Shown: piece after piece, positions 1 through 9,979 of the stretch | Numbering within the stretch: position 1 is the first letter of the stretch | Layout: each line of letters opens with the position of its first letter | Origin: Blastococcus capsensis | GTDB lineage: Bacteria; Actinomycetota; Actinomycetes; Mycobacteriales; Geodermatophilaceae | Reading direction: 5' to 3' | Assembly: GCF_030165005.1 (NCBI RefSeq) | Contig: NZ_JASNNW010000012.1 | Location: 1-64,000, forward strand | DNA length: 64,000 bases | Position numbers and translations under genes: made by a program | Notes under the pieces: model-generated | What the model saw: the letters and a program-made list of their open reading frames with translations, nothing else | Told to the model about the DNA's origin: nothing | Database searches by the model: none

Positions 1-1986
1 GGCGCGCCGGTGGCCGGCTGGGCGTCGGGGCCGTTGGGTGCGGTGCAGGTCGCCGATCGGGAGATCGCCCGGCAGACGGCGGCGCGGGCGCGGGCGGTGG
101 CGGAGTTCGCGGCGTCCCGGCCGGCGTCGGCCGACCGGCAGCCCGGTGAACGCGGTGCGATGAGCGCGGCGCGGCGGGCGGCCCGGCCGGCGGTGCTGGC
201 CGATGTGTCGGAGTGGGCGGCCCAGGAGCTGTCGATCGCCCTGGGGTCGAGCAAGGAGGCCGCCGGGCAGCTGCTGGAGCGCTCCCTCACCCTGGTGCAC
301 CGGCTGCCGGGAACGCTGGACGCGCTGGAGTCCGGGCTGTTGCACGCCGGGCACCTGTGGGCGCTGCTGGAGCGGGTCGCGCCGGTTCCCGATGACCGGA
401 AGCGGGCCGAGCTGGAGCGGGACGTGCTGGCCTGGGTGGCTACGCGGGCCGGCAAGCGGCAGCTCACCACCCCCGCACAGCTCGGTGCGAAGCTGCGCCG
501 GATGGGTCTGGGCCGCGACCCTCGGGAGGAAGCGAACGAGCTGCTGGCGGCGCTCAAGGAGCGTGGGGTGTGGGCACGGCCGGACCGCCGCCCCGGCATG
601 GCGGCGCTGACCTCGCTGCTCACCCAGCCCGAGGCCCAGGCGGTGGTCGACGTCCTGGGCCGCTACGCCGACGCCCTCGACGACCCCGCCGACCGCCGCA
701 CCCGGGGTCAGCGGATGGCCGACGTGCTGCTGGACCTGGTGCTGCGCCCGGGCGAGAGCCGGCTGCCGCCGGTGCAGGCGCAGCTGACCGTCGTCGCCGG
801 CGTCCGCACCGTGCTCGGCGGCAGCCAGGCCGGGGAGATCGGCGGCGAGCCGGTGCCGGCGGAGATGGTCCGCGCCGTCGCCCGCGCCCTGGGCCTGCTG
901 CCGACCCCCGCAGCCGGCCCGGCGCCTCCCGACCCCGTCGGCGGGGACCGGAGCCCCGAGCGACCGCTCACCCGGTGGGATCCCGAGGACCCGGCACAGC
1001 AGATGTGGCCGGACTGGCTGCGCGAAGCCGACCAGCGGTGGTGGGCCGAGCTGGAGGCCCGCGCCCTGGCCGGCGTATGGGCCGGTGAAGAGGATCCGCC
1101 ACCGGAGGTGCAGCAACGGATCTGGGCGGAAGAAGCCCGGTGGGCCGCCCAGCCGCCGGCCGACGATCGCGAGTCCGGAGCAGCGCACACAGACGTCCTC
1201 ACGCGGAAGGACCAGAGGTGGGCGGCCACGGAGTCCGATCCCTCCAGGTCGCCGACCCCGGTCGAACTGTGGCCGGCCGCGCATGCGGCAGTGGATGAAG
1301 CGAACCTCGCCCAGCTGGAGCTGGACCGGGCGATCGACCGCGCCTCCGGGGCGGTCGACCGGGCGCGACTGGCCGACCGCAAGGACGAGCAGAGCTGGCG
1401 ACACACCCCGGACGGCCGGGTCGACGCGGCCCGATCGGACCTGGCAGCGCTGGCCGCGGCGACCGTCGCCCAGCGCGCCGAGCTCGCCGCGCTGCTCGAC
1501 CTGTCCGGTGGTGGCACGCTGGTCGACCGGCCGCGCATCGCGGTCGTCGACGAGCTCACCGGCGCCCTGCTGGCGCTCACCGACAGCCGCGAACTACGCC
1601 GCCGCGCGACCTGCGGCCGCCCGGCCTGCCGCCGGAGACCGGCCCGCTGCGACCACGACCTCAGCGACCGCCCGGGCCTCGGCCCGCCGCCACCCACCGA
1701 CGGCTACCGGCCCGCCGCCGACCTCGACCGGTACCTGCGCGCCCGTGACCACCGCTGCCGCTTCCCCGGCTGCCGCCGCCGCGTGCCCGGGAGCGGTGAA
1801 CTGGACCACAACACGCCCTACCCCGACGGGCCGACCGCCGCGGAGAACCTGACCGGCTTCTGCACCGGCGACCACCGCGGCAAGCACCAGGCACCGGACT
1901 GGAGCTACGACCTGACGCCCGACGGCACACTCACCGTCACCACCCCCACCGGCCTGGTCGCCCAGACCGAACCGCCCCCGTTCTGA
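1..1986 (+). CDS. DUF222/HNH endonuclease-domain protein, 5' end beyond the window
   Basis: The frame is open from base 1 and from there matches residues ~11 onward of the paralogue at 43916-45940, so the start codon and about ten codons lie upstream; the in-frame GTG at 10 is not the real start. The N-terminal two thirds is the helical DUF222 domain (DREIARQTA, SLTLVHRLP, RTRGQRMADVLLDLVLRPGE), interrupted near residues 310-420 by a low-conservation Trp/Glu-rich linker. The C-terminus is an HNH module: CRFPGCRRR, ELDHNTPYPDG, NLTGFCTGDHRGKH. The paralogue has CTGHHRGKH where this copy has CTGDHRGKH, so one of two adjacent histidines is replaced by Asp. The family is multicopy in Actinobacteria; nuclease activity is predicted from the HNH fold, and its biological role is not established. 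No neighbour suggests a role. Confidence 0.9.
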   Translation, partial: GAPVAGWASGPLGAVQVADREIARQTAARARAVAEFAASRPASADRQPGERGAMSAARRAARPAVLADVSEWAAQELSIALGSSKEAAGQLLERSLTLVHRLPGTLDALESGLLHAGHLWALLERVAPVPDDRKRAELERDVLAWVATRAGKRQLTTPAQLGAKLRRMGLGRDPREEANELLAALKERGVWARPDRRPGMAALTSLLTQPEAQAVVDVLGRYADALDDPADRRTRGQRMADVLLDLVLRPGESRLPPVQAQLTVVAGVRTVLGGSQAGEIGGEPVPAEMVRAVARALGLLPTPAAGPAPPDPVGGDRSPERPLTRWDPEDPAQQMWPDWLREADQRWWAELEARALAGVWAGEEDPPPEVQQRIWAEEARWAAQPPADDRESGAAHTDVLTRKDQRWAATESDPSRSPTPVELWPAAHAAVDEANLAQLELDRAIDRASGAVDRARLADRKDEQSWRHTPDGRVDAARSDLAALAAATVAQRAELAALLDLSGGGTLVDRPRIAVVDELTGALLALTDSRELRRRATCGRPACRRRPARCDHDLSDRPGLGPPPPTDGYRPAADLDRYLRARDHRCRFPGCRRRVPGSGELDHNTPYPDGPTAAENLTGFCTGDHRGKHQAPDWSYDLTPDGTLTVTTPTGLVAQTEPPPF

Positions 1987-2150
1987 CCCGGATGTGCGGC
2001 GGTCACAGCGTCCGGACGTAGGCCGCGCTGTCGGCCTGCGCCCGCTGCCTCTCCGACCCAGGACCACCCGGGCGCGATGCAACCCCCGCCGATGCGGCGC
2101 GCCGGCCCGACCTCCGCTGTGTGGCCACCCCCACGACTCGTGGATCTCGG

Positions 2151-2459
2151 TCAGACCGCGCCCTTGTCGGCGTCACCGGCGGGCACGGCGGTCAGCCGGC
2201 GCACGTCCGGCGCAGCGGCCAGCTTGTCCGCCAGCGCGGCGCCCAGCGTCGTCAGCGCCTCGGCCTTGCCGTGCGCACGGAGCGCCTCCGGGCTCTCCCA
2301 CCGCTCCACCATGACGAAGATCCCCTCGCCCTCGTGCAGTGCGTAGAGCTCGCAGCCCGGCTCGGCGTGCACCTCGGGTACGGCGGCCAGGATCGCCTCC
2401 CGGACGGCATCCACCGCGTCGGGCTTGGGCGTGAGGGTGGCGACGACGACGACGGACAC
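2151..2459 (-). CDS. Antibiotic biosynthesis monooxygenase (ABM) domain protein
   Basis: A 102-residue single-domain protein. The GTG at 2459 is preceded at 5 nt by a perfect AGGAGG, which fixes the start. Features of the small ferredoxin-like ABM fold: an N-terminal beta strand (VSVVVVATLTPKPDAVD), then AVREAILAAV, EPGCELYALHEGEGIFVMVERWES, and a helix beginning PEALRAHGKAEAL. Members of this family (YgiN-like) are quinol monooxygenases or small heme/electron-carrier handling enzymes, but many are uncharacterised and the fold alone does not define a substrate. It is divergent from fprA (73 bp apart); a link to redox metabolism is only suggested by this proximity. Confidence 0.85.
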   Translation of the reverse strand: MSVVVVATLTPKPDAVDAVREAILAAVPEVHAEPGCELYALHEGEGIFVMVERWESPEALRAHGKAEALTTLGAALADKLAAAPDVRRLTAVPAGDADKGAV

Positions 2460-2532
2460 GGGGCCTCCTGGAGCGACGGCGATCAGGGAACCCGGGCGGT
2501 TGCTCTGGTGGAGCGGCCCCGGCGGGGTCAGG

Positions 2533-3942
2533 ATGCCAGTCGTGGTCGACGACGGTTCCCCCGCTCCCCCGTCCGCAGGCCACCCCCTGCGGGTGGCGGT
2601 CGTCGGCGCCGGCCCCGCCGGCATCTTCGCCGCCGACGCCCTCACCCGGCAGAGCGCGGTACCCGTCGCCGTCGACCTGGTCGACCGGCTGCCCACGCCG
2701 TTCGGCCTGGTACGCCACGGGATCGCGCCGGACCACCCGAAGATGCGGGCCATCCGGGACACGCTGCACCGCAGCCTCGACCACCCGCTGGTCCGGTTCG
2801 TGGGCAACGTCGAGGTGGGCACGGACATCACGCTGGCCGAGCTGCGCGAGCACGTCGATGCGGTGATCTACACCTACGGGGCCGCGCTCGACCGGCACCT
2901 GGGCATCGAGGGCGAGGAACTGCCGGGCAGCCTGGCAGCCACCGACGTCGTCGCCTGGTACTGCGGGCACCCCGACGCCGACCGCGGCACGGTCGAGGCC
3001 GCCCTGGCCGGTGTCCGGTCGGCCGTGGTGATCGGGGTCGGCAACGTCGCCCTCGACGTCGGGCGGATCCTCGCCCGCACCGCCGAGGAGCTGGAACCCA
3101 CCGACATGCCCCAGCACGTCATCGACGCCCTCGCCGCCGCGCCGGTCGAGGAGGTCACCGTGCTCGGCCGGCGCGGCCCGGCGCAGGCCACCTTCACCAC
3201 CCAGGAGCTCCGGGAGCTCGGCGAGCTGGCGGCGGCCACGGTGCTCGTCGACGCCGCCGACCTGGAGCTCGATCCCGACGCCGAGGCGCGCGCCGCCGCC
3301 GACCGCAACGCCGCCCGCAATCTCGCCGTCCTGCGCGAGTACGCGACGCACACCCCGGAGCCCGGGCGCGCCCGGCTGCGGCTGCGCTTCTACTCGCGGC
3401 CGGTGCGGCTGCTGGGCACCGACCGGGTGACCGGCGTGGAGGTGGAACGCACCGCCGTCGACGGCGACGGCCGGGCAATCGGGACGGGTGAGTTCGAGGT
3501 GCTGCCGGCCGACCTGGTGGTGCGGTCGGTGGGCTACCGCGGCAGCCCGCTGCCCGGGCTCCCGGTCGACGAGCGCTCCGGCACGGTGCCGAACGAGGAG
3601 GGTCGGGTGCTGCGGGAGGGCCGCCCATCGCCCGGGGAGTACGTCGCCGGGTGGATCAAGCGCGGGCCCAGCGGGGTGGTGGGGCACAACAAGCACGACG
3701 CGCGGGAGACCGTCGCCGCACTCCTGGCCGATGCCGCCGAGGGGTCGCTGCGCGTGCACGGGGAGCGCGATGACCTGGTGCACACGCTGCGGGCCCGCGG
3801 CGCGGAACCGGTGCTGCTCGAGGACTGGCGGGCGATCGACACCGCGGAGCAGGCGCTCGGGGCCAGCCGGGGCCGGGCCAGGACCACGCTGCACGAGCGG
3901 GAGGCGCTGATGGCCGCCGTCCGGGCTGCCACCGCTCGCTAG
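2533..3942 (+). CDS. fprA: Ferredoxin/NADPH oxidoreductase, FprA type
   Basis: 469 residues, the usual length for actinobacterial FprA (adrenodoxin-reductase family). It transfers electrons between NADPH and ferredoxin through FAD. The N-terminal FAD-binding Rossmann motif is VAVVGAGPAGIFAADAL, followed by the family stretch DRLPTPFGLVRHGIAPDHP. The NADPH site is seen in AVVIGVGNVALDVGRIL, followed by LGRRGPAQATFTTQELREL. The C-terminal GWIKRGPSGVVGHNKHDA is a family signature. The ATG at 2533 lies just before the first domain; in-frame starts upstream would add unrelated residues. No strong ribosome site is visible. The stop codon overlaps the stop of the next, convergent gene by 4 bp (CTAG). 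Confidence 0.93.
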   Translation: MPVVVDDGSPAPPSAGHPLRVAVVGAGPAGIFAADALTRQSAVPVAVDLVDRLPTPFGLVRHGIAPDHPKMRAIRDTLHRSLDHPLVRFVGNVEVGTDITLAELREHVDAVIYTYGAALDRHLGIEGEELPGSLAATDVVAWYCGHPDADRGTVEAALAGVRSAVVIGVGNVALDVGRILARTAEELEPTDMPQHVIDALAAAPVEEVTVLGRRGPAQATFTTQELRELGELAAATVLVDAADLELDPDAEARAAADRNAARNLAVLREYATHTPEPGRARLRLRFYSRPVRLLGTDRVTGVEVERTAVDGDGRAIGTGEFEVLPADLVVRSVGYRGSPLPGLPVDERSGTVPNEEGRVLREGRPSPGEYVAGWIKRGPSGVVGHNKHDARETVAALLADAAEGSLRVHGERDDLVHTLRARGAEPVLLEDWRAIDTAEQALGASRGRARTTLHEREALMAAVRAATAR

Positions 3943-5042
3943 CCCACCGCGCGGATCAGTTCCTCCGCGGCTCCCGCCGAGGACGCCGCGACGAAGCGGA
4001 TCTTCGTCGCGGTGTCCGGGTCCAGCCGCAGCGGCCGCCCGTCGTCGGTCAGGGCGGCCCCGCCCGCGGCCAGCAGCACCGCCAGGCCGCCGGCGACGTC
4101 GTGCACGTGCGTCCCGCTGCGGTCCAGGTCGTGCCAGGCCGCCGCCGCCCCGTCGGCCACCAGGCACAGGTCGACGGCGGTGCAGCCGGTCACCCGCACC
4201 CGCTGCGCCGTCGACGGGACGGCGACGGCGCCGCCCCCCGGCCCGCTGGGGACGACGACGGTACTGCCCGGCCGCGGCTCGATCGGGACGGCGTCCCGCT
4301 CGGCACCCACCCCGTGCACGCCGGTCCACCGCCGCCCCGACGCCAGGTCGGCCACCAGTCCCGCGACCGGCACCCCGCCCTCCACCAGGCCCGCGGAGAA
4401 CGCCCACGGCGGCAGCCCGGCGGAGAAGTTGCCGGTGCCGTCCAGCGGGTCGAGGACGATCCAGGGCTCCCCGGCGGTGACCGGGCGGTCGCGGCGTTCC
4501 TCGCTGAGCACGGTCACCCCGAGACCGCCCAGCACCTCGACGGCAGCGGCGTGCGCGGCCTCGTCCGCGGCCAGCGACGGGCTGCCGTCCCGCTTGGTCC
4601 GCTCCTCGCCGCTGTCGCGGGCCAGCGCGACGGCGATCTCCACCCGGGTGGCAGCCAGCGCGGCCAGGTGCCGGAAACGGTCGGCCAGCGGGGCCTCGGG
4701 GGCAGGCACGGGCACGGCGACCCAGCGGTCGGTGCTGCCGTGCCGGGCGCGTTCGCACCCCCACCCCGCGGCCAGCGCCCGGACGGCCGGGTGGTCCAGG
4801 GTGACGCCGGTGCGCCGCAGGACGACGGCCTCGGCGAACCCGTCGGAGTGCCACTGCCGCCGGACCAGCGCCGCCTGCCCGGTGCCGAGCAGCACCCGCA
4901 GCCGGGGGTCGTGGACGGCCGGGGCCAGTGCGGCCGGCTGCAGGCCCAGGGTGAGCGCCGCCGCCCGCACGTCCGTCCCGCTGACCGCCACCCGGAGCTC
5001 CCCCTCGGGTGCCGGCCGTCGCAGGAACCAGCGCTCAGCCAC
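3939..5042 (-). CDS. Inositol monophosphatase-family protein with an N-terminal extension
   Basis: 367 residues. The C-terminal ~250 residues carry the Mg-dependent inositol phosphatase fold: SEER at 180-183 (metal-binding Glu), DPLDGTGNF at 198-206 (metal-binding Asp pair and nucleophile-activating Thr), and [12 protein letters not shown] near 317-328 (the usual WDxAAG, here HDVAGG). Related enzymes dephosphorylate inositol phosphate, histidinol phosphate, PAP or fructose-1,6-bisphosphate; the sequence does not say which. Residues 1-115 have no counterpart in the ~260-residue family core and I do not recognise them. The GTG start overlaps the last 8 bp of ppc, so the gene is the third member of the TPR-ppc operon and probably translationally coupled. 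Confidence 0.82.
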   Translation of the reverse strand: MAERWFLRRPAPEGELRVAVSGTDVRAAALTLGLQPAALAPAVHDPRLRVLLGTGQAALVRRQWHSDGFAEAVVLRRTGVTLDHPAVRALAAGWGCERARHGSTDRWVAVPVPAPEAPLADRFRHLAALAATRVEIAVALARDSGEERTKRDGSPSLAADEAAHAAAVEVLGGLGVTVLSEERRDRPVTAGEPWIVLDPLDGTGNFSAGLPPWAFSAGLVEGGVPVAGLVADLASGRRWTGVHGVGAERDAVPIEPRPGSTVVVPSGPGGGAVAVPSTAQRVRVTGCTAVDLCLVADGAAAAWHDLDRSGTHVHDVAGGLAVLLAAGGAALTDDGRPLRLDPDTATKIRFVAASSAGAAEELIRAVG

Positions 5043-7872
5043 TGTTGCGCAGTGCGGTCGCGATGCCGTTGATGGTGAGCTGGATGTTCCGGCTGGTCAG
5101 CTCGTCGTCGGGGCCGTCGTCAGGAACGGCACTGCGCCGGCGTCGCAGCATCTCCACCTGCAGGTGGTGCAGCGGCTCCAGGTACGGGAACCGGTTGCGG
5201 ATCGAGCGGGCCAGTGACGGGTTGTCGGCCAGCAGGTCCTCCTCACCGGTGATCGCCCGCGTCATCCGGCAGGTGCGCTCGTGCTCCGCGCTGATCCGGT
5301 CGAACACCCGGGCACGCAGCTCCTCGTCGGGCACCAGCCCGGCGTACCGGGCAGCCAGGCCCAGGTCGGTCTTGGCCAGCACCATGCCCATGTTGGACAG
5401 GACCGTGCGGAAGAACGGCCAGCGCCGGTACAGCTCCCGGAGCTGCTGGAGCCGTTCGGGCGATCCGTCGACGAACGACTCCAGCGCCGATCCGGTGCCG
5501 TACCAGCCGGGCAGCATGATCCGGGTCTGCGACCAGCTGAACACCCACGGGATCGCCCGCAGGTCGGCGATCGAGTCGCCGGCCTTGCGGGAGGGCGGCC
5601 GGCTGCCGATGTTGAGCTCGGCCAGCTCGCCGATCGGGGTGGCCGCCCGGAACCACTCGACGAATCCGGGCGTCTCGTGCACGAGCTCCCGGTAGGCCCG
5701 CTGGGCGCGGGCGGCGAGGTCGTCGAGCAGCGCGTACGCCTCGTCGGCGTCCTGGCCCAGCCCCTCGACGTCCAGCAGCGTCGACTCCAGGGTGGCGGCG
5801 ACCAGCGCCTCCAGGTTCCGGCGGGCCAGGTCCGGATCGGCGTACTTGGCGGCGATCACCTCGCCCTGCTCGGTGATCCGCAGGGCCCCGGCCACCGCAC
5901 CGGGCGGCTGCGCCCGGACCGCCTCGTAGCTGGGGCCACCGCCCCGGCCGACGGTGCCCCCGCGACCGTGGAAGAGCCGCAGCCGGATGCCCTCCCGGCG
6001 GGCCACCTCCACCAGGTCGAGCTCGGCCCGGTACAGCGCCCAGTTGGCGGCCAGGTAGCCGCCGTCCTTGTTGCTGTCGGAGTAGCCGAGCATGACCTCC
6101 TGGACGTTCCCCCGGTTGGCCACCAGCGACCGGTACAGCGGCTGGTCGAGCACCGCACCGAGCGTGGTCCCGGCAGCCTGGAGGTCGCCGATGGTCTCGA
6201 ACAGCGGCGAGATGCCGACCGGGCAGGTGGGCCCTGGGTGGGTCGGCGAGGAGAGGACGCCGGCCGGGTCGAGCAGGCCGACCTCCTTGAGCAGGACGGC
6301 GACCTCGAGCACGTCGCTTCCCGACTCGCACATGCTGATCACGTAGTTCGGGATGGTCCTCGGTCCGAGCAGCGCCACCTGCCCGGCGGCGGCGAGGAGC
6401 ACGTCGAGCTCCTTCCGGGTGCCCTCGGAGAGCTGGGCGTCGGGTCGCACCAGCGGACGGCGCAGCGCCAGCTCCCCGGCCAGGAGCTCGACCCGGGCCG
6501 CCTCGTCCAGCGCCGTGTAGTCGTCGCACACCCCCGACCAGGCGAGCAGCTCGGCGACCACCTCCTCGTGCACCGCCGAGTTCTGCCGCAGGTCCAGTCC
6601 GCACAGGTGGAAGCCGAAGACCTCGACCGCCTCCCGCAGCCGCAGCAGGCGGTCGTCGGCCAGCGCACCGGCACCGTGGCTGCGCAGCGACGCGTCGACG
6701 ACGTCGAGGTCGGCCCGCAGTTCGTCCGGATCGGCGTAGGCGGCGACCTCGGGACCGGGTGGGCGGCCACCGGGCACGGTCCCCAGCACCCGGACGGCGG
6801 TGGCGGCCAGGCGCGCGGCGATGCCGGTGAGCGCCCGGCGGTAGGGCTCGTCGGCGCGGAAGGGCGAGTCGTCGCCCGAGGCCTCGGCCAAGGCGTAGAG
6901 CTTCGGCGTGGGGGTGATCAGCCGGTCGGACATGGACAGGTCGCTGCGCAGCTGCGCGAGCTCGGCCAGGTGGTGGCCCAGCGCCGTCTCCGCCTGCCGG
7001 GTGGTGGCCCGGCGCAGCGCCTCGGCGGTGACGAACGGGTTGCCGTCCCGGTCGCCGCCGATCCAGGAGCCGGGCAGCAGCATCGGCCGGCGCAGCACCC
7101 CTGCCCCCGGCCACCGCTCCTCCACCGCCCGGCGCAGCTGGGCGTTGATGGCCGGCACCACGTCGAACAGCGACAGCTCGTAGTAGCGCAGCGCCTCGTC
7201 GATCTCGTCCTCGAGCCGGAGCCGCGACAGCCGCAGCAGCGCGGTCTGCCAGAGGGTGAGCACCGAGCGCCCCAGCCGCGCCGACCACTCGCCGTCGACG
7301 TCCCCGTCGCCCGTGCGGTCCCGCTGCCGGATCAGCTCGGCGATCTGGCGCTGCACCTGGAAGACGGTCTTGCGGCGCACCTCGGTGGGATGGGCGGTGA
7401 CCACCGGGCAGACCAGGGCACCGGCCAGCTCGCGGGCGACGGTGTCGACGGAGAGGTCGGCGCGGTCCAGCAGCGCGAAGGTGGCCGCCAGGCTGCCCCG
7501 CTGCGGCGGGGAGCCGGCCCGCCGGTGGTGCCGCCGGCGGCGCTCGTGGTGGATGTCCTCGGCCAGGTTGGCCAGCACGGAGAAGTGGCTGAAGGCCCGG
7601 ATCACGTGGTTGGCCGAGCGGACGTCGAGCCCGTCGAGCCGGGCGGCGAGCGCCACCCGGTCGCCCTCCGAGCGGTGGACCCCAAACGCCGCCAGCCGGG
7701 TGGACTCGACGAGCTCCAGGACGTCGGGCCCGGCGTGCTCGCCGATCACCCCGCCGAGGACGCGCCCCAGCAGCCGGATGTCCTCGCGCAGCGGCTCGTC
7801 GTCGGCGCGGCCGCCGGTCCCGGCGGATCCGGAGTGGCGGAGATCGGCGACGTCGACGGTTGCTTCGGACAC
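5035..7872 (-). CDS. ppc: Phosphoenolpyruvate carboxylase
   Basis: 945 residues, a full-length bacterial PEPC, which carboxylates phosphoenolpyruvate to oxaloacetate and so replenishes the TCA cycle. Motifs in order: [13 protein letters not shown] with catalytic His161; [32 protein letters not shown] (second catalytic His); [12 protein letters not shown]; and [20 protein letters not shown]. The C-terminal tail ends RNSG where most bacterial enzymes end NTG; the last Gly, needed in the active site, is kept. The start is GTG at 7872 (MSEATVDV). The gene lies 48 bp downstream of the TPR gene on the same strand and overlaps the phosphatase-like gene. No regulatory element was recognised. Confidence 0.97.
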   Translation of the reverse strand: MSEATVDVADLRHSGSAGTGGRADDEPLREDIRLLGRVLGGVIGEHAGPDVLELVESTRLAAFGVHRSEGDRVALAARLDGLDVRSANHVIRAFSHFSVLANLAEDIHHERRRRHHRRAGSPPQRGSLAATFALLDRADLSVDTVARELAGALVCPVVTAHPTEVRRKTVFQVQRQIAELIRQRDRTGDGDVDGEWSARLGRSVLTLWQTALLRLSRLRLEDEIDEALRYYELSLFDVVPAINAQLRRAVEERWPGAGVLRRPMLLPGSWIGGDRDGNPFVTAEALRRATTRQAETALGHHLAELAQLRSDLSMSDRLITPTPKLYALAEASGDDSPFRADEPYRRALTGIAARLAATAVRVLGTVPGGRPPGPEVAAYADPDELRADLDVVDASLRSHGAGALADDRLLRLREAVEVFGFHLCGLDLRQNSAVHEEVVAELLAWSGVCDDYTALDEAARVELLAGELALRRPLVRPDAQLSEGTRKELDVLLAAAGQVALLGPRTIPNYVISMCESGSDVLEVAVLLKEVGLLDPAGVLSSPTHPGPTCPVGISPLFETIGDLQAAGTTLGAVLDQPLYRSLVANRGNVQEVMLGYSDSNKDGGYLAANWALYRAELDLVEVARREGIRLRLFHGRGGTVGRGGGPSYEAVRAQPPGAVAGALRITEQGEVIAAKYADPDLARRNLEALVAATLESTLLDVEGLGQDADEAYALLDDLAARAQRAYRELVHETPGFVEWFRAATPIGELAELNIGSRPPSRKAGDSIADLRAIPWVFSWSQTRIMLPGWYGTGSALESFVDGSPERLQQLRELYRRWPFFRTVLSNMGMVLAKTDLGLAARYAGLVPDEELRARVFDRISAEHERTCRMTRAITGEEDLLADNPSLARSIRNRFPYLEPLHHLQVEMLRRRRSAVPDDGPDDELTSRNIQLTINGIATALRNSG

Positions 7873-7920
7873 GGCCCGAGTATCTCGGACGGGGAGACGG
7901 GGATCACACCCCCACCGGTC

Positions 7921-8781
7921 TCAGTCGTGTTCGAGCTCCCCCAGGCACTGCGCCGCCAGCTGGTCGCCGGCAGCGGCGCCGAGGCGGAACTGCTCCACCG
8001 CACCCTCGAGGTCGCCCCGGTCGGCCAGCAGGACGCCCAGGTTCTGGTGGCAGTAGGGATCGCCGGCGGCGATCCCGCTGCGGTAGGCCTCCTCCGCGGC
8101 CTCCTCGTCACCGAGGTCCTCGCGGTACAGGTTGCCCAGCGGCAGCCAGGCGACCTGCTCGCCGAGCTTCGCCCCGCGCTCGAGCACCGAGCGGGCCTCG
8201 CCGGAGCGGCCGGTCTCGCGCAGCAGGTGGGCCAGATCGGCCCGGGCGGCCGGGAAGTGGTGCTGGCCGGCCCGCAGGTCCGCCTCCAGCGAGGGGTCGA
8301 GGCTGGAGCACCAGCGCCAGCAGGCGACGACGGCGGCGGCCTCCTCGTCCCCGGCGGCGGCGAACTCCTCCGCGACCACCAGCGCCTGGTCCCGCTCGCC
8401 CTGCTCGCGCAGCAGGAAGGCCAACTGCAGCCCGCCCTCCAGGTCGCCGGCGGCGGCGGCGCCCCGGTAGGCGCGCATCGCCCCGGCGAGGTCCCCGAGG
8501 TCCTCCAGCACCAGGCCGAGGTTGCGCCAGGCGTCGGCCTCGCCGCCGCGCAGCGCCACCTCGTAGGCGTCGACCGCCTCCTCCCACTGGTTCCGGGCGG
8601 CGAGGGAGTTGCCCAGGTTGAACGCGGCGACGGAGTCGCCGAGGTCGAAGGCCCGGCGGAAGCACGTCTCGGCGTCCTCCTGCCGACCGGCGTCGGCCAG
8701 GTCGCAGCCGAGGTCGATCAGCGCATCGGCGTCGTCGGAGGCGAGCAGCCGCCGCAGCCGCACGTCCAGGTCCTCGGTCAT
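7921..8781 (-). CDS. Tetratricopeptide/Sel1-like repeat protein
   Basis: 286 residues made almost entirely of helical repeats of about 34-36 residues (ADALIDLGCDLADAGRQEDA, VAAFNLGNSLAARNQWEEA, ADAWRNLGLVLEDLGDLAGA, YCHQNLGVLLADRGDLEGA). No signal peptide or membrane segment is visible, so a cytoplasmic protein-binding scaffold is expected; no partner can be named. The ATG at 8781 (MTEDLD) is chosen because a GATCAT hexamer sits 7 nt upstream in the leaderless arrangement seen elsewhere here; a GTG five codons further upstream (8796) is the alternative. It is the first gene of a probable three-gene operon with ppc and the phosphatase-like gene. Confidence 0.85.
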   Translation of the reverse strand: MTEDLDVRLRRLLASDDADALIDLGCDLADAGRQEDAETCFRRAFDLGDSVAAFNLGNSLAARNQWEEAVDAYEVALRGGEADAWRNLGLVLEDLGDLAGAMRAYRGAAAAGDLEGGLQLAFLLREQGERDQALVVAEEFAAAGDEEAAAVVACWRWCSSLDPSLEADLRAGQHHFPAARADLAHLLRETGRSGEARSVLERGAKLGEQVAWLPLGNLYREDLGDEEAAEEAYRSGIAAGDPYCHQNLGVLLADRGDLEGAVEQFRLGAAAGDQLAAQCLGELEHD

Positions 8782-8896
8782 GCCGCCGATGATCACGGCG
8801 GCACGGCCGGTTCCGCGCCTGTCCGTCCGGGAACCTCACCCCAAGGGAGCGCCCGGGGGCACCGGGGTCACCCGATCAGCTGTCCCCGGCCCCCGC

Positions 8897-9877
8897 TCAG
8901 GCTCCGAACGCCTCCCGCCAGGCCGGCATGAGAGCGCGCTCGGCCCACTCCAGGTACGGCTTCTGCTGGTCACCACCGATCTGCACGAGGGCCAGGTGGG
9001 TGAAGCCGGCGTCGGCGAACTCCCTGGCTCCCTCGATCACCGCCTCGACGTCGTCGCCGCACGGGATCGACCCGGCGACGTCGTCGGGCGTCACGAACTG
9101 CGCGGCGGCGTCGAAGGCGCTCGGGCCGGGCAGCTCGGCGTTGACCTTCCACCCGAACCCGAACCAGCGGAACAGCTCGTGGGCCCGCGCGACGGCGGCG
9201 TCCCGATCGGTGCCGAAGCTGATCGGCATCTGCCCGATGCGCGGCTTGCCCGCGCCGCCGGCGGCGTCGAAGTACTCGCCGAGCTCGGCCTTCGGCTCGA
9301 CGGCGACCATCACGTCGCCGAGCTCACCGGCGATCTCGCAGGACTGCTTGCCCGAGACCGCGATGCCGATCGGCACGCGGGTCTCCGGCAGGTCCCAGAG
9401 CTTGGCCGACTCGACGTCGAAGTGCTTGCCCCGGACGTTGGTGTGGCCCTCGCCGTCGAAGAGGTCGCGGATGATGTGGACGGCCTCGACCAGCATCTCG
9501 TGGCGGACGTCTGCCGGCGGCCAGCCCCCGCCGACGATGTGTTCGCTGAGGTTCTCCCCCGCGCCGAGCCCGAGGGTGAACCGGCCCTCGGAGAGGATCT
9601 GCAGGGTCGCCGCCTGCTGGGCGACGACGGCCGGGTGGTAGCGGAACGTCGGGCAGGTCACGTAGGTCATCAGCGGGATGCGGCTGGTCGCCTGCGCGGC
9701 CGCGCCCAGGGTCACCCAGGCGTTCGGGGAGTGACCCATCTCGGCCAGCCACGGGAAGTAGTGGTCGCTGCTGACGGCGAAGTCGAAACCGACCTCCTCC
9801 GCCCCCACCACGTGGCGGACGAGATCCTTCGGCCCGGCCTGCTCGGTCATCATCGTGTAGCCCAGCTGCATCGCCAT
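8897..9877 (-). CDS. F420-dependent LLM-class oxidoreductase (G6PD-related subgroup)
   Basis: 326 residues, a TIM-barrel luciferase-like flavin/F420 enzyme. Recognisable stretches are LGYTMMTEQAGPKDLVRHV, FAVSSDHYFPW, GRFTLGLGAGENLSEH, RHEMLVEAVHIIRDLFDGEG and GFTHLALVQIGGDQQ at the C-terminus. These resemble the group related to F420-dependent glucose-6-phosphate dehydrogenase, and the family is mostly found in organisms that make F420. The substrate is unknown, because glucose-6-phosphate specificity cannot be told from the sequence by eye. The ATG at 9877 has TAGCCG 6 nt upstream, near but not equal to the leaderless pattern. It is divergent from udgX. Confidence 0.85.
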   Translation of the reverse strand: MAMQLGYTMMTEQAGPKDLVRHVVGAEEVGFDFAVSSDHYFPWLAEMGHSPNAWVTLGAAAQATSRIPLMTYVTCPTFRYHPAVVAQQAATLQILSEGRFTLGLGAGENLSEHIVGGGWPPADVRHEMLVEAVHIIRDLFDGEGHTNVRGKHFDVESAKLWDLPETRVPIGIAVSGKQSCEIAGELGDVMVAVEPKAELGEYFDAAGGAGKPRIGQMPISFGTDRDAAVARAHELFRWFGFGWKVNAELPGPSAFDAAAQFVTPDDVAGSIPCGDDVEAVIEGAREFADAGFTHLALVQIGGDQQKPYLEWAERALMPAWREAFGA

Positions 9878-9979
9878 GCGGCGCGGCTACCCCGGGCCGA
9901 TCGCGCCCAACCGGGCCGACGCCCGGGTGGCCGGCCGGGTCGGCTCGCGGTCGTGGGCCGGGTGCGGTGTCATCGGGTC

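Noticed and set aside
5281..8931. A 1216-codon plus-strand open frame opposite ppc
   Set aside because: Antisense to conserved PEP carboxylase motifs; its composition is typical of third-position GC skew.
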